From Gammaproteobacteria bacterium Ga0077554 (GTDB taxonomy: Bacteria > Pseudomonadota > Gammaproteobacteria > Ga0077554 > Ga007554): a DNA stretch of 64,000 bases. Position 1 is the first letter of the stretch; the number at the start of each line of letters is the position of its first letter. The stretch lies in the NCBI GenBank assembly GCA_001464585.1, contig LNFF01000019.1, positions 1 to 64,000 on the forward strand, read 5' to 3'. Shown here one piece after another: positions 38,501-47,792 of the stretch. The translations under genes and the position numbers were made by a program. Under the pieces are notes generated by a model. It was not told the DNA's origin and ran no database searches. It worked only from the letters and a program-made list of their open reading frames with translations.

Positions 38501-41500
38501 GCCCGTAGCGAGACATTAGCATAGACCAAAGAGTTGGCCAGCCGCCCATAGAGTTGCGCATCGGCCTCGCTGGCATTGAGCTGACGCAATACGACTTGAG
38601 CATGGGTCCACGCGAGTTCGAAAACACGATTCGCCAAGCGTTGATCGTGGTATTTTTCGACCATACCTAAAACCGCCTCACGCGTCTCCCCCATACCAAT
38701 CACCATATCAAGAGTGACTGTCTGTTGGGGATCAAGCGTGATGGAATAGCGAATGGCGACAATCGGATCCAATACTGAACCCTGACTGCCAGAAAGCGCG
38801 CCGGAAGAAATTTTTACATCGCTCAATGCCTGTGGATTGGCGGCGGTGCGGCCACGGCCAATAAACTTCATCCGGTCGGTTTCATAGGAAATCTCATTGA
38901 CATCCGCGCCATGCGCCGCCATCAGATGAAACATCCATGGCGTGCTTTCATTGGCTGAACGGGGACGACGCGTGCAGAGTATGGCCTGCCGTTGTTCGAT
39001 AATTTCGGTTTGTACAAAAAGATTGCTGAAGGCGGTGTGCAGCGCATCGGCGGCGGGCACGGAAAGCACTACTTCCGTATAACTTGTAACAGTAATGGTA
39101 CGGCGTGTCCGCGCACGGTTAGTAAGATGCACACGGCGCAATTCAATATCATCTTCCGGCGACACTACAATTTCAGTATGTGTCTCAAAATTATAATCAC
39201 GGCGACGGAATTCGGCACGTCCTTCCGAAAAAATCGCTTCATAATGGTCTGGCTGTTTCAGTGTCGGCTGATGCGCGGTTGACCACACTTCTCCACTTTC
39301 AACATCGCATAAATAACAGAATGTCCCCCAATGATCGCACGTCGTGTCTTCACGCCAGCGGGTAACTGCGAGATCTTTCCAGCGACTGTAGCCACCTCCC
39401 GCATTCGTGACCATCACATGGTAACGGTCATTAGACAACAATTGCACTTCGGGGGTTAGCGTATTGGGGCTGTTGAAAACACGAATCGGCGCTTCTGCGC
39501 TACTGGAAGTCGGTCGAATATCAGAAAGTTGGGGCATGCGTGGGAAGAGTCCAGTAGCCCTTGGAATCCTTTCCTGAAGCAATAGCAAAGTTGATTGCAA
39601 CAAAGGGTCACATTCGAAGCGCCGCTGCATCGGTCTATCCAGGAGTAGATAGGCGAGAGAAAGCAAGCCCATTCCCTGGTGATGCGCCATGTAAGAACGC
39701 ACTATTGATCTCGATTCGCCGCGGCGTTGGCGCGAGGGGGTATAGTCAACGGCTTCATAAAAGCCGAATTTTCCTTCAAGCCCTTCGCTGGCGAGCCGTT
39801 GCAGATTAAGGCATGCAGCTTCCGGAGCCACCATCAAGGCCAGCATTGAAGAATACGGTGCAATGACCAGATCATCGGCGAGTCCGCGTTTAAGTCCCAG
39901 CCCCGGCACGCCAAAGGCGCGGTATTGGTAGTTGAGATGGATATCGACCAGATTGTATCCCGACTCCGACATACCCCACGCTACACCACGCTGCCGCCCA
40001 TATTCGACCTGACGCTCTACCGCTGCCTTATAGGTCTGATCGAGCAATGTATTATCAAAAGTCGGCATGACCAGAAGCGGCATCAAGTACTCGAACATCG
40101 AACCGCTCCACGACAAAAGAATCGGTTCGCCGCCCGCAACGGTGAGTTGTCGCCCTAAAGCAAACCAGCTTTCCTGTGGCACTTGCCCTTGTGCAATGGC
40201 AACAAAATTAGTCAACCTGGCTTCTGAAGCCAGTAGATCGTAGTAACTTATATCACGCCGCAACTCATTTACGTTGTATCCGATCGCCAGCAAACGGGAT
40301 GTTTTATCGTACAGGAAGTCATACTCCATATAAGCAAATTCACTTGCTTGCCGAGCCAGTTGTTCGACAGCCGCTATCCGCTCTGAGGCGCGGCGGCCAG
40401 CGGTAGCGACGCAGCGTTGCAGCTCTTGCAGCCATTCACGTTCCGTGGACGTCGGGGCGCCAGCAAGGAGCTGCTGCCCGATTACCGGAAGCACATCTGT
40501 TTCGAGTCTTGCCAATTCACGCAACGTGGGGATTGCACCAATACTGGGGTAGTCGCCGAGTCCACTGGGTGCAGCCGGCAGCGAAAGCCACGGCGCAAGA
40601 AACGTCAACTCATCAAGGGCTGCGCGGCATTGCCGGATCAGCGTCCGCGTCCACCAATTCGCATCGCTCTCAGTAGCCGTTTCAGAGCGTACTGCGCTAG
40701 CGTGATCCACGGTCGGGTGGTGCGCGGAACCCTCATCGACTTCCTTGTAGATTCCGTTTTGGCTACGGCTAAGTTTAAGATCGGTCTCCGCCACAACTGA
40801 GCTTTCTTCTTCTCTGGCTCCTCCTCTGGCCCACATCCGCTCGACGTTTTTTTGAGGCGTCATGAGGACAGTATCCAGGCTGTCGACAAATTCCGCCGCA
40901 CGTCTTGCCAACAGGTCAAGACACTGCCACGCTTGCACCAGCGTGCTTGGCCGGGAAGCGCATGCGGCCGCAAAATCCGCGTTAAATTGTGCAAGTGAAG
41001 CCGGCGATGAGGTGCTTGCCGCAGCGTCGACCAGAATGGCTAGCGTGTCGTGCAGCCCATCAAATACTCGCGCCCCCAGGATCGGGGCATCGGGAAGCGC
41101 GAGCAGACCGGGCCGCAAGGTCAACAGATGGCCCGCGAGATTTCCGCTGTCCACCGTCGAAACATAGATAGGGTGCAGTGGTTTCAGCGATAAGGTGTCG
41201 TACCAATTGTAGAAATGGCCACGGTGACGTTCCAAACTCTGCATGGTGCGCAGGGAGTTTGCCGTGCGCTCGATGAATTGTCCGGCCGGAATGTAACCGA
41301 AATCGTAGGCAGTTAAATTAGCCAGTAGTGACATGCCTATATTAGTGGGCGAGGTGCGATGAGCCACTGAAGCGCCACGATACTCCTGATAGTTATCCGG
41401 CGGTAGCCAATGATCTTCCGGGCCGACAAAGGTCTCGAAAAAGGCCCATGTTTTGCGCGAAAGCTTGCGCAGAAAAACGATCTGCTCAAGTGTCAACCGC

Positions 41501-44500
41501 GCTTCGCGGTGCGTTAGCGGTTGGCTGAGCCACCACGCAAGCACGGGTGAAGCCAACCACAGCAGCAGAACAGGCGCCGCTACGGTGAGTACTGCGGGCT
41601 TGAACAGCAAGAGATATATCGTTGTGGCAACGGTGATCAGTGGCGCGATCCACATCGCGCGCAAAGCAGCGGTGAAATCCGTGCGGCTATTACGTGCCGC
41701 TTCGCCCGAAGGAGTCCATTCGAGCAGCCGTCGGTGCGTAAACAACATGCGCCACGCCGTGCGCACGATCGCATCCAGGCTGAAGTAGGCCTCATAGGGC
41801 AGGCAGGCCAGGGTAAAGGCCGCCTGTGCCAAGCGATGCATCGCCGCATCGCGTGTGGCAGCAAGATGCTGCCGGAACAGCACTTCGCGCGGCTTGTGAA
41901 ATATTTCCAGAACAGAGGCGATCAGGGGCGGAATCAATATTATGCCGATCACCAACACCGTCCAAACCCAGGACGATTCAAGCAGTGTCCAACCCAGCAG
42001 CAACAGCAGCGTCAATGCCATCGGCACAAGACTGCGCCGCAGGTTGTCGAACAGTTTCCATTGCGATAGCCACGATAGCGGGTTCTTCTGCCGTCGTCCA
42101 CTGGAGCCGGGAACACGCGGTAGCAGCCACCCAGCCAATTGCCAATCACCACGTATCCAGCGATGACGGCGGCTCACATCGGTACTGTAATGCGCAGGAT
42201 AATCCTCATACAAATGCACATCGCTCAATAGGCCTGCGCGCGCATAACATCCTTCCAATAAATCATGGCTAAGAATCCGGTTTTCGGGAAATCGTTCATT
42301 CAATACCTGCTCGAAGGTATCCACTTCATAGATTCCCTTGCCAATAAACGAACCTTCTCCAAAAACATCTTGATATACGTCCGAAATGACACGGGTATAA
42401 GGATCAATACCAGCATCAAAACCATGCAGTTGCGCATACAGCGAACGATTGGCTCCTTTCAGGCTGGCGCTAACACGCGGTTGAAGAATCCCGTAGCCCT
42501 CGCAGACTCGTTTTTTCTTTGCGTCGTAACGCGCCCGATTGAGGGGATGCGCCATAGCGCCTACCAATTCCCACGCAACATCACGTGGGAGCTGTGTATC
42601 AGTGTCTAACGTCAGGACATATTTCACCCCAATTAGACGGCTGATATCCCCCACAATGTGTGAAAACCGTTTTCCTGCCTCAGCACGTGTTTCACCACGC
42701 AGCAATGCATTCAAATCGGAAAGTTTGCCACGTTTGCGCTCATACCCCATCCACATCCGCTCTTGGGGATTCCAGCGGCGTGGACGGTGAAAAAGAAAGA
42801 AAATATCGTTATTTTTAGCGCTATATTTTTCATTCAATGCTTCGATGCGCATCTGGGCCAACCGTATCAACGGCTCATCTTCACCCAAAGTTTCTACATG
42901 CGCATCCCGAAAGTCTGTCAATAAGCCAAAATACAGATTATCGTCCCGATTCGCCAGGAAGCGGACTTCCAGGGCTTCGATCAGCTCGTCAATATTCGGT
43001 AACGAAGTGAGCATTGTCGGCACCACAACTAGCGTCTGCGACTGCGCAGGGATGCCCTTCGAGAAATCCATACGTGGCAAACGATGCGGGCGCACCAGTA
43101 ATGTCGTCAACCAGTTCACCAAAGCCAGCCCCAACTGACTGCTGGACAGCAAGGCGAGTATGCTGATCAGCACCAGCATCTCATACGCAACTCCTTGCGC
43201 CTGCATTATTGCCCATAGGCTCGCGCTAAATAATAATGTGAGTAATGTAATCGCGCCAAGATACAACCCCAATGTGTACCCCGAACTTATTTTTGCGAGA
43301 GTTACAGAAACTGAAAAATGTACTTTCGCCCGTCTTTGCAGGGCGTGCAATCCACGGTCTATTAAATAGAAACCCACATGTGTCGTCCGTTCCCCACTAT
43401 TCTGCTCTGCAGCCTGAGCCACCTGAGCAAGCTGGATGGCATTGCGTGCCACTTCAACTTCCGAAAAAGAACTCGTCTTCGCAATCCTTTCAATCACATG
43501 GCGATAGCGATCACGGGTAGCAAAATCCATTTCACCATAAACTCCCGCTGGATCCTCGCGCAGGGTTTTTTCCACGATACTCATGGTTTCGACAAACTCA
43601 CGCCAATCCATATTTCCCAAAAAACGCAAACTACCAATGCTGTTACTAATAGACACCTGGTCAGCAGCCTGTTGCTGATTACCAGATCGCACTAACTGCT
43701 CAATGGTCAAACCCTGTTCGGCAAGCACTTGTTCAACCCAAATGAGAGGCAATGCTAATGCCAGACTTTGTCCGTGCAAACGACGGGTAAACTCTGACAC
43801 GAAAGGAATCGTCATCGGTGGGTGAGATCGGGCCATATCAGCAACCACCAGCACCAGGCTTTTCGGGTCTTTCTCCGCAACCACCGTCATCTGCTCGACC
43901 CATCCCGTGGCAAGATCGCGATCTATCCTGCCAGCCGCAATGCGCACAGCGACACGTCGTAAATTTTCAATCAACGCCAGCCGCAGCATGATGGGAATGG
44001 CCCATAATTCACCCAATTTAAGCACATTAACTGTCTGGTAGGCCGCAACGAAACGACTCAGGCTTTCCGGATCAACTCGCCCATCACCATGCGATATTAT
44101 TTCCAGCGCAATATCATATACCCGTGGCAATCCCGCCGAAGATCCGCTCGACAAGCGCGGCAATTCCCGGCTATACCCGGGGGGCAAATGGCGCTTGGCC
44201 GTACGAATTTGTTCTTCTATTAAATAAAAATTATCCAGCAACCATTCGCTGGCGGGAGTAATCTGCTGATTCGCTTTAACCGCAATCGTAAGACGGTCAC
44301 AGACGCCCACCAAAATCTCTTCATTTTCCGCCAAACGTGCCAGAAGCTGATCCTGGGATCGTATCTGGGTCAACTTATGGCCCGCCGCGAGGCGCTTGGC
44401 ATGCTGTTCTAACTGATCGGCACTGAATAATTCGGAACGGAGGGGGGGTTCATCAAAAGAATGTTTAATGGGAATGCCGCTATCGCGCAAATGCATTCTC

Positions 44501-44544
44501 AATTGATGTAAATATCGGAAAAAACGAATATCGCCAGTTTTCAT
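35575..44544 (-). CDS. ndvB: cyclic beta-1,2-glucan synthase homologue (NdvB/Cgs-type, GT84 plus GH94)
   Basis: This 2989-residue inner-membrane enzyme is slightly longer than rhizobial NdvB and Brucella Cgs. Two helices (about residues 420-485) precede the GT84 glycosyltransferase domain (about 500-800) with YVLTLDTDTQLPRD near residue 646 and a QxxRW-like RHRWIRGDWQL. Two helix pairs follow (about 838-880 and 960-1003). Then comes a glycoamylase-like domain (about 1400-1620, SYYDLLASEARL, FGVPGLGLKRGLADD). Two carbohydrate-binding beta-sandwich modules start near 1708 and 2198. A C-terminal GH94 phosphorylase domain has RCSDDYLWLPLAA (near 2578) and GSGDWNDGMNLVG (near 2658). Known homologues build, size and cyclise beta-1,2-glucan using UDP-glucose; the rings accumulate in the periplasm during low-osmolarity growth. 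The exporter NdvA is not in the window. It is the largest gene here and no frameshift is visible. Confidence 0.92.
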   Translation of the reverse strand: MKTGDIRFFRYLHQLRMHLRDSGIPIKHSFDEPPLRSELFSADQLEQHAKRLAAGHKLTQIRSQDQLLARLAENEEILVGVCDRLTIAVKANQQITPASEWLLDNFYLIEEQIRTAKRHLPPGYSRELPRLSSGSSAGLPRVYDIALEIISHGDGRVDPESLSRFVAAYQTVNVLKLGELWAIPIMLRLALIENLRRVAVRIAAGRIDRDLATGWVEQMTVVAEKDPKSLVLVVADMARSHPPMTIPFVSEFTRRLHGQSLALALPLIWVEQVLAEQGLTIEQLVRSGNQQQAADQVSISNSIGSLRFLGNMDWREFVETMSIVEKTLREDPAGVYGEMDFATRDRYRHVIERIAKTSSFSEVEVARNAIQLAQVAQAAEQNSGERTTHVGFYLIDRGLHALQRRAKVHFSVSVTLAKISSGYTLGLYLGAITLLTLLFSASLWAIMQAQGVAYEMLVLISILALLSSSQLGLALVNWLTTLLVRPHRLPRMDFSKGIPAQSQTLVVVPTMLTSLPNIDELIEALEVRFLANRDDNLYFGLLTDFRDAHVETLGEDEPLIRLAQMRIEALNEKYSAKNNDIFFLFHRPRRWNPQERMWMGYERKRGKLSDLNALLRGETRAEAGKRFSHIVGDISRLIGVKYVLTLDTDTQLPRDVAWELVGAMAHPLNRARYDAKKKRVCEGYGILQPRVSASLKGANRSLYAQLHGFDAGIDPYTRVISDVYQDVFGEGSFIGKGIYEVDTFEQVLNERFPENRILSHDLLEGCYARAGLLSDVHLYEDYPAHYSTDVSRRHRWIRGDWQLAGWLLPRVPGSSGRRQKNPLSWLSQWKLFDNLRRSLVPMALTLLLLLGWTLLESSWVWTVLVIGIILIPPLIASVLEIFHKPREVLFRQHLAATRDAAMHRLAQAAFTLACLPYEAYFSLDAIVRTAWRMLFTHRRLLEWTPSGEAARNSRTDFTAALRAMWIAPLITVATTIYLLLFKPAVLTVAAPVLLLWLASPVLAWWLSQPLTHREARLTLEQIVFLRKLSRKTWAFFETFVGPEDHWLPPDNYQEYRGASVAHRTSPTNIGMSLLANLTAYDFGYIPAGQFIERTANSLRTMQSLERHRGHFYNWYDTLSLKPLHPIYVSTVDSGNLAGHLLTLRPGLLALPDAPILGARVFDGLHDTLAILVDAAASTSSPASLAQFNADFAAACASRPSTLVQAWQCLDLLARRAAEFVDSLDTVLMTPQKNVERMWARGGAREEESSVVAETDLKLSRSQNGIYKEVDEGSAHHPTVDHASAVRSETATESDANWWTRTLIRQCRAALDELTFLAPWLSLPAAPSGLGDYPSIGAIPTLRELARLETDVLPVIGQQLLAGAPTSTEREWLQELQRCVATAGRRASERIAAVEQLARQASEFAYMEYDFLYDKTSRLLAIGYNVNELRRDISYYDLLASEARLTNFVAIAQGQVPQESWFALGRQLTVAGGEPILLSWSGSMFEYLMPLLVMPTFDNTLLDQTYKAAVERQVEYGRQRGVAWGMSESGYNLVDIHLNYQYRAFGVPGLGLKRGLADDLVIAPYSSMLALMVAPEAACLNLQRLASEGLEGKFGFYEAVDYTPSRQRRGESRSIVRSYMAHHQGMGLLSLAYLLLDRPMQRRFECDPLLQSTLLLLQERIPRATGLFPRMPQLSDIRPTSSSAEAPIRVFNSPNTLTPEVQLLSNDRYHVMVTNAGGGYSRWKDLAVTRWREDTTCDHWGTFCYLCDVESGEVWSTAHQPTLKQPDHYEAIFSEGRAEFRRRDYNFETHTEIVVSPEDDIELRRVHLTNRARTRRTITVTSYTEVVLSVPAADALHTAFSNLFVQTEIIEQRQAILCTRRPRSANESTPWMFHLMAAHGADVNEISYETDRMKFIGRGRTAANPQALSDVKISSGALSGSQGSVLDPIVAIRYSITLDPQQTVTLDMVIGMGETREAVLGMVEKYHDQRLANRVFELAWTHAQVVLRQLNASEADAQLYGRLANSLVYANVSLRADAGILLQNRRGQSGLWGYAISGDLPIVLLQIGSADNIELVRQLVQAHAYWRLKGLAVDLVIWNEDRAGYRQLLQDQIIGLIAAGVEAHVIDRPGGIFVRLAEQMSSEDRILFQSVARIILSDTRGTLAEQVNRQSPKGMRVPRFQPTRRHRPEFSPSVEPPRDLILHNGIGGFTTDGREYVMTTTAGHMTPAPWVNVLANPHFGTVISENGLAYTWSENAHEFRLTPWHNDPVSDASGEAFYLRDEESGYFWSPTPLPTRGANPYVSRHGFGYSVFEYSEGGISSELWVYVALDAAVKFSVLKVRNVSGRPRRLSATGYVEWVLGDLRPKSVMHVTTEVDSESGALFARNPYNPEFADRIAFFDVDDPNCTLSGDRTEFIGRNGSLKKPAAMSRARLSGKVGAALDPCAAIQVNFDLADGQEREIIFRLGQAGRSGIDDARKLVKRFRGSAAAYTELEGVWRYWKRTLGAVQVETPDASLNVLTNGWLVYQTLACRLWARSGYYQSGGAFGFRDQLQDVMALIHAEPQRVRDQLLLCAAHQFLEGDVQHWWHPPSSRGVRTRCSDDYLWLPLAACRYVLCTGDTGVLNESVHFLEGRAVGAEDDSYYDLPQHSTVTASVYQHCVRAIRHGLRFGEHGLPLIGSGDWNDGMNLVGLHGKGESIWLGFFLYEVLTRFAELAQRVDDVSFAEDCRKEAAQLRERIEQNGWDGAWYRRAYFDNGTPLGSAANAECQIDSISQSWSVLSGAGDAERSRKGMSAVYARLVRHDHGLIQLLDPPFDTSDMDPGYIKGYVPGVRENGGQYTHAAIWTTMAFAALGDSQRAWELLTMINPINHSKSPEDAEIYKVEPYVVTADVYAVAPHAGRGGWSWYTGSAGWMYRLIVESLLGLRLEVDKLHFAPCLPAEWAEFKLHYRYRETMYHITVTQAASDDALRSNAMRVIVDDIECTDNIIPLIDDRQDHTAEVKIMALPPVQY

Positions 44545-45086
44545 TTATGACTACATTTATTTTGAAGTTTATTTATTTCCAGCCAAAGCGAATCGTTTAT
44601 CACTTGCTGAACATGAATTTATTGAAAAGTGTCATTACCTCAATACGCATACTATGCCATCCTCCTCTAATTGCAGCCATCCAATCGGTGTGATTCATTA
44701 TCAACGGTATACAAAGAATTGCTGGTGAATGTTAGTATATCGTTATTTCCAATGGGTATTGCTGGTGGTATTTTTGAAGGCGGATAACTCAACGTGATGG
44801 CTTTCGTTGCATACAAAAGGCCATTTTTGCCATGAGGGCGCAATTCACTGTGGAATTTTTGTATATTTAGAGCTTTTAAAGAGTTTTTAGAGGTGCTTTT
44901 TTGAAAAATCAGAGGGTATTTCATTAAATTCATTTTCATTTGAATTGTTGATTAATAAAATCACATGGGCATCTTTAGCTTAAAATAATTTTAAAATTCT
45001 GTAATTTAAAAAATTAACTACATTATTTGTTTTCATATCCCCGCCATTTCTGGCGGGGATCTTTCATATCATCACGTCTGCAAATG
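44545..45086. other. 540-base A/T-rich spacer upstream of the glucan synthase
   Basis: It must contain the ndvB promoter. Poly-A/T tracts fill 44880-45030. A hairpin ATCCCCGCCA/TGGCGGGGAT with a four-base loop lies at 45037-45060, close to the 3' end of the SPW gene, and probably ends that transcript although no T-run follows. A 90-codon open frame (44667-44939, minus) has no ribosome-binding site or recognisable domain. Confidence 0.5.
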
Positions 45087-45473
45087 TTAAGCCGCGCTGG
45101 GCTTGTCCATTTCGCGGATGGATCTGCGTCGATATAATCCAAACGTTGCGCCAATCATCACTAGAACCCCAACAATTAATCCATTTTCGGATAAGCCAAA
45201 CGCGGAACTTCCAAAAAGTCCAGGAAATAATTCTTCGTTGTTGAAAAAATAAGATGAGGCAATCAACCACGCCCCTAAAATCACAAAAGCCCACTCTTTC
45301 CATGCGTTAGGCCGCATAATTGCCGCAATGGCCGCCAACTGAAGGAACAAACCCACAATCAGTGAATTGGTAAAAAGCGCTTCATCTCCTGGCGTCCGTG
45401 GAAGAAAAAATGGGGAAATTAACAACCAAAACCCTAACACCAATATCGATACATCTTGCCAACTTTTTTTCAT
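45087..45473 (-). CDS. SPW-repeat membrane protein
   Basis: The 128-residue protein has four membrane helices in two repeats, each with the SPW-type pattern. The first is SWQDVSILVLGFWLLISPFF; the second is WKEWAFVILGAWLIASSYFF. SPW proteins are small integral membrane proteins of unknown role, found mostly in environmental bacteria. The ribosome-binding site AAGGAG lies nine bases before the ATG. It starts the minus-strand group read towards the glucan synthase but is separated from it by 540 bases. Confidence 0.85.
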   Translation of the reverse strand: MKKSWQDVSILVLGFWLLISPFFLPRTPGDEALFTNSLIVGLFLQLAAIAAIMRPNAWKEWAFVILGAWLIASSYFFNNEELFPGLFGSSAFGLSENGLIVGVLVMIGATFGLYRRRSIREMDKPSAA

Positions 45474-46015
45474 GATAGATCTCCTTAATAAAAATTAAAA
45501 ATTATAATTTACTCTCTACTCACCTTTATTAATCGTTGGGTTTCAATATTATTCAAACACTGCCCACTTCCGATCCATTTCTGGTCAATACAGAGGAAAT
45601 TGGCCATTGATCCAAGGTTACACTGAAACTTCTTACTGTTCCGTGCGTTATCGAACACATACACCCACTATAAAACCACTGTACAGAATAGTTATAAACT
45701 TGTGATTTATTAACGCCATTTATTTAGCGCACTTTATAGAGATGGCAGGAAACCACTAAAATCACATTTGATGAAAAAAAGGGGCGGAGACTTAAAATAA
45801 ATTGTCTCATTAGAGGTTTTATTATTGAATGACAGTTTAATTATTACGCTTTAAAACAATAAAATATCTATGGAATAAAGCGATATACGCCGAATAAACA
45901 CACAAAACACCTACAACACATATCTGTAAAAGTGATAAACATTTATTTAAAAAAGGGCTGCGCTACTATATTATTTCTAACACTCCCATAGCGCAGCCCT
46001 TACGAACCAACTCTA
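45474..46015. other. 540-base spacer between the SPW and OmpA-like genes
   Basis: A/T-rich. The left part should hold the promoter of the SPW gene and the right part a terminator (45949-46001). No coding region was seen. Confidence 0.5.
45949..46001 (-). terminator. Rho-independent terminator of the OmpA/DUF4398 transcript
   Basis: On the minus strand AAGGGCTGCGCTA (46001-45989) pairs with TAGCGCAGCCCTT (45965-45953) around a 23-base loop and runs into TTTTTT. It lies 15 bases after the stop of the OmpA-domain gene. Confidence 0.85.
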
Positions 46016-47083
46016 CTATCCCCCCGTGCGCGGCGAAATATTGCCGGTATTGTCAGAGACAACAACCTCAACTCGACGGTTTAGTTGCCGTCCAGCGGGA
46101 TTACCGTTGTCAGCCACGGGAAAAGATTCACCGTAACCTATCGCGCTAACACGCTCAGCTTCAACACCCATATTTATTAGCGCAGTGCGTACCGCCTCCG
46201 CGCGTTTTTCAGATAGTTGCTGATTATAGTCCTCGCTGCCTCTACTGTCCGTAAACCCTTCAATCAGGACTTTTCGTTCTGGATGTTGCTTAAGAAAATC
46301 AGCAAGTTTTTGCACATTACGCATCCCCCCAGACTTTAGCTGTGCTTTATTCGTATCGAACACCACATCACCCAGAGTAATTACCATCCCTCGATCGGTT
46401 TTTTTTGCCTCCATATCTTTTAACTGCAATTCTACGTCTTTCAATTCAGCTTCTAATTGCCGCGCACGGTTTTCAGCCTCCTGGGCTTGTTGAAGGGCAG
46501 CTTGTGCGCTCAGATCTGCTTCGCTGGCGGCCTGTTTTTCTGTAGCAGCTTCACGTTGAGCAGTTTCAGCAGCGCTCTTTGCTTCTTGTGACTCGTGCTG
46601 TGAGGCCTCTGCGAGGCGCTTGGCTTCTTCCGCATCGCGCTGGGATGCTTCGGCCAAGCGCTTCGCTTCCTCGGCTTCACGCTGTGAAACCTCGGCGCTA
46701 CGTTGAGCTGTATCGGCTTCCCGGGTCCGTGCTTCAAGTCGAACCCGGTCACGCTCCACATTTGAGTTGGTGACTGCCAACTCGGCCGCTTTCTGTTTAG
46801 CGGTTTCTTCCGCGATTGCGACTTTTTGTTTAGCCACATAAGCTAAATGATTAATCAAGTCATTATCTTCCCGTTTATTCCACGCTTGGGTAGCTTTGTC
46901 TAATGATTCACCGGCCTCTTTTAACTCCAGCGGTGCAAGTTGACTAACCTCGGAGCGCGCTTGCGCGTTATTGTAATTATTGCGCGCCTCATCCAAAAGA
47001 GAGTTATTGGGTGGCAAAGAACTACATCCCGCAAGCACAGAAAAAGTTAACAGGGTAATAGGTATAAAACGATTCTTATTCAT
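46016..47083 (-). CDS. DUF4398 / OmpA-domain lipoprotein with coiled coil
   Basis: The 355-residue protein has a lipoprotein signal (LLTFSVLAGC, Cys20), a DUF4398 domain (ARNNYNNAQARSEVSQLAPL, ELKEAGESLDKATQAW), and a long coiled coil at about 110-230 built of near-repeats of SQREAEEAKRLAEA. A C-terminal OmpA-like peptidoglycan-binding domain follows (LIEGFTDSRGSEDYNQQLSE, RVSAIGYGESFPVADN, NRRVEVVV). It should tether the outer membrane to peptidoglycan across a long periplasmic rod. A second DUF4398 lipoprotein gene lies 20 bases upstream in the same transcript. The coiled-coil part is made of tandem DNA repeats and may vary in length between strains. Confidence 0.9.
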   Translation of the reverse strand: MNKNRFIPITLLTFSVLAGCSSLPPNNSLLDEARNNYNNAQARSEVSQLAPLELKEAGESLDKATQAWNKREDNDLINHLAYVAKQKVAIAEETAKQKAAELAVTNSNVERDRVRLEARTREADTAQRSAEVSQREAEEAKRLAEASQRDAEEAKRLAEASQHESQEAKSAAETAQREAATEKQAASEADLSAQAALQQAQEAENRARQLEAELKDVELQLKDMEAKKTDRGMVITLGDVVFDTNKAQLKSGGMRNVQKLADFLKQHPERKVLIEGFTDSRGSEDYNQQLSEKRAEAVRTALINMGVEAERVSAIGYGESFPVADNGNPAGRQLNRRVEVVVSDNTGNISPRTGG

Positions 47084-47103
47084 GATTAATTCCTCGCTGC
47101 GTC

Positions 47104-47481
47104 TTATGGAGTTTTACGGTTGATTTCTTCGCGTAAAATGCGAATGTCATTTTGAATAACCTCTGCTGCTTTTTGTGCCTTGGCTGATTGTGCTTTCTTT
47201 TCAGCCAGCCGTGCATCTACCTGGGCTTGCTCAGCCAACAACCGTGCATTTTCATAATCTTCTTTTTCCAGGGCACGATTGGCGCGATCCATTTTTTCCT
47301 GGGCGGCTCTCATCTCTATGGAGGCGAATTCGTTTCCACCCGCGCTGACGGCACTGTTGATTGTCGCTTTAGAAACCGCCATTTGCTCGGACGGGGCTGG
47401 CATACTGGCGCAACCTACCATTAAAAGAGCAGCACAACTGGCAACGCCGCCAGTCCGATACCATTGATAAAATCTATTCAT
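47104..47481 (-). CDS. DUF4398 lipoprotein
   Basis: The 125-residue protein has a signal with lipobox LLMVGC followed by ASMPAP, then the DUF4398 motif NEFASIEMRAAQEKMDRANR and a helical charged region (EDYENARLLAEQAQVDARLA). It equals the N-terminal domain of the neighbouring OmpA-domain protein without coiled coil or OmpA part. I start at ATG 47481, with AAAGGAG seven bases upstream; longer starts at 47514 are unsupported. The two genes are close enough (20 bases) to be one operon and the two proteins may interact. Confidence 0.87.
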   Translation of the reverse strand: MNRFYQWYRTGGVASCAALLMVGCASMPAPSEQMAVSKATINSAVSAGGNEFASIEMRAAQEKMDRANRALEKEDYENARLLAEQAQVDARLAEKKAQSAKAQKAAEVIQNDIRILREEINRKTP

Positions 47482-47591
47482 AAATTTCTCCTTTATTAAA
47501 AACATGACTGGCATTGCTTACACCTATAATTTCATACCCACTGTGGTGAAAATTTAACGGCGTCATATGTTTTTTGCGTGGTTAAGTTCAT

Positions 47592-47792
47592 TTATTTCTG
47601 ACGACTTTCCCATTCTGAAATTTGTTTTTCGGCTGCATCCTTACTAAGCCCGTACGTTTCCTGGATCTTGCCAGTTAACTGATCTCGTTTACCGGCAATA
47701 ACATCCAGATCGTCATCTGTGAGCTTTCCCCACTGTTCCTTGATATTTCCTTTCAATTGTTTCCAGTTTCCTTCTATACGATCCCAGTTCAT
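47592..47792 (-). CDS. CsbD-family stress protein, copy 2
   Basis: The 66-residue protein starts MNWDRIEGNWKQLKGNIKEQ and is mostly identical to the copy at 31905 over its first 58 residues, differing in the tail (SEWESRQK). AAGGAAAT precedes the ATG. It stands between the DUF4398 pair and the ferritin-like gene, all on the minus strand, in a group whose families are commonly induced by osmotic or general stress. Whether the two paralogues respond to different signals cannot be seen. Confidence 0.92.
   Translation of the reverse strand: MNWDRIEGNWKQLKGNIKEQWGKLTDDDLDVIAGKRDQLTGKIQETYGLSKDAAEKQISEWESRQK

Noticed and set aside
44667-44939. A 90-codon open frame upstream of the glucan synthase gene
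   Set aside because: A/T-rich region, no ribosome-binding site, no domain; probably chance.
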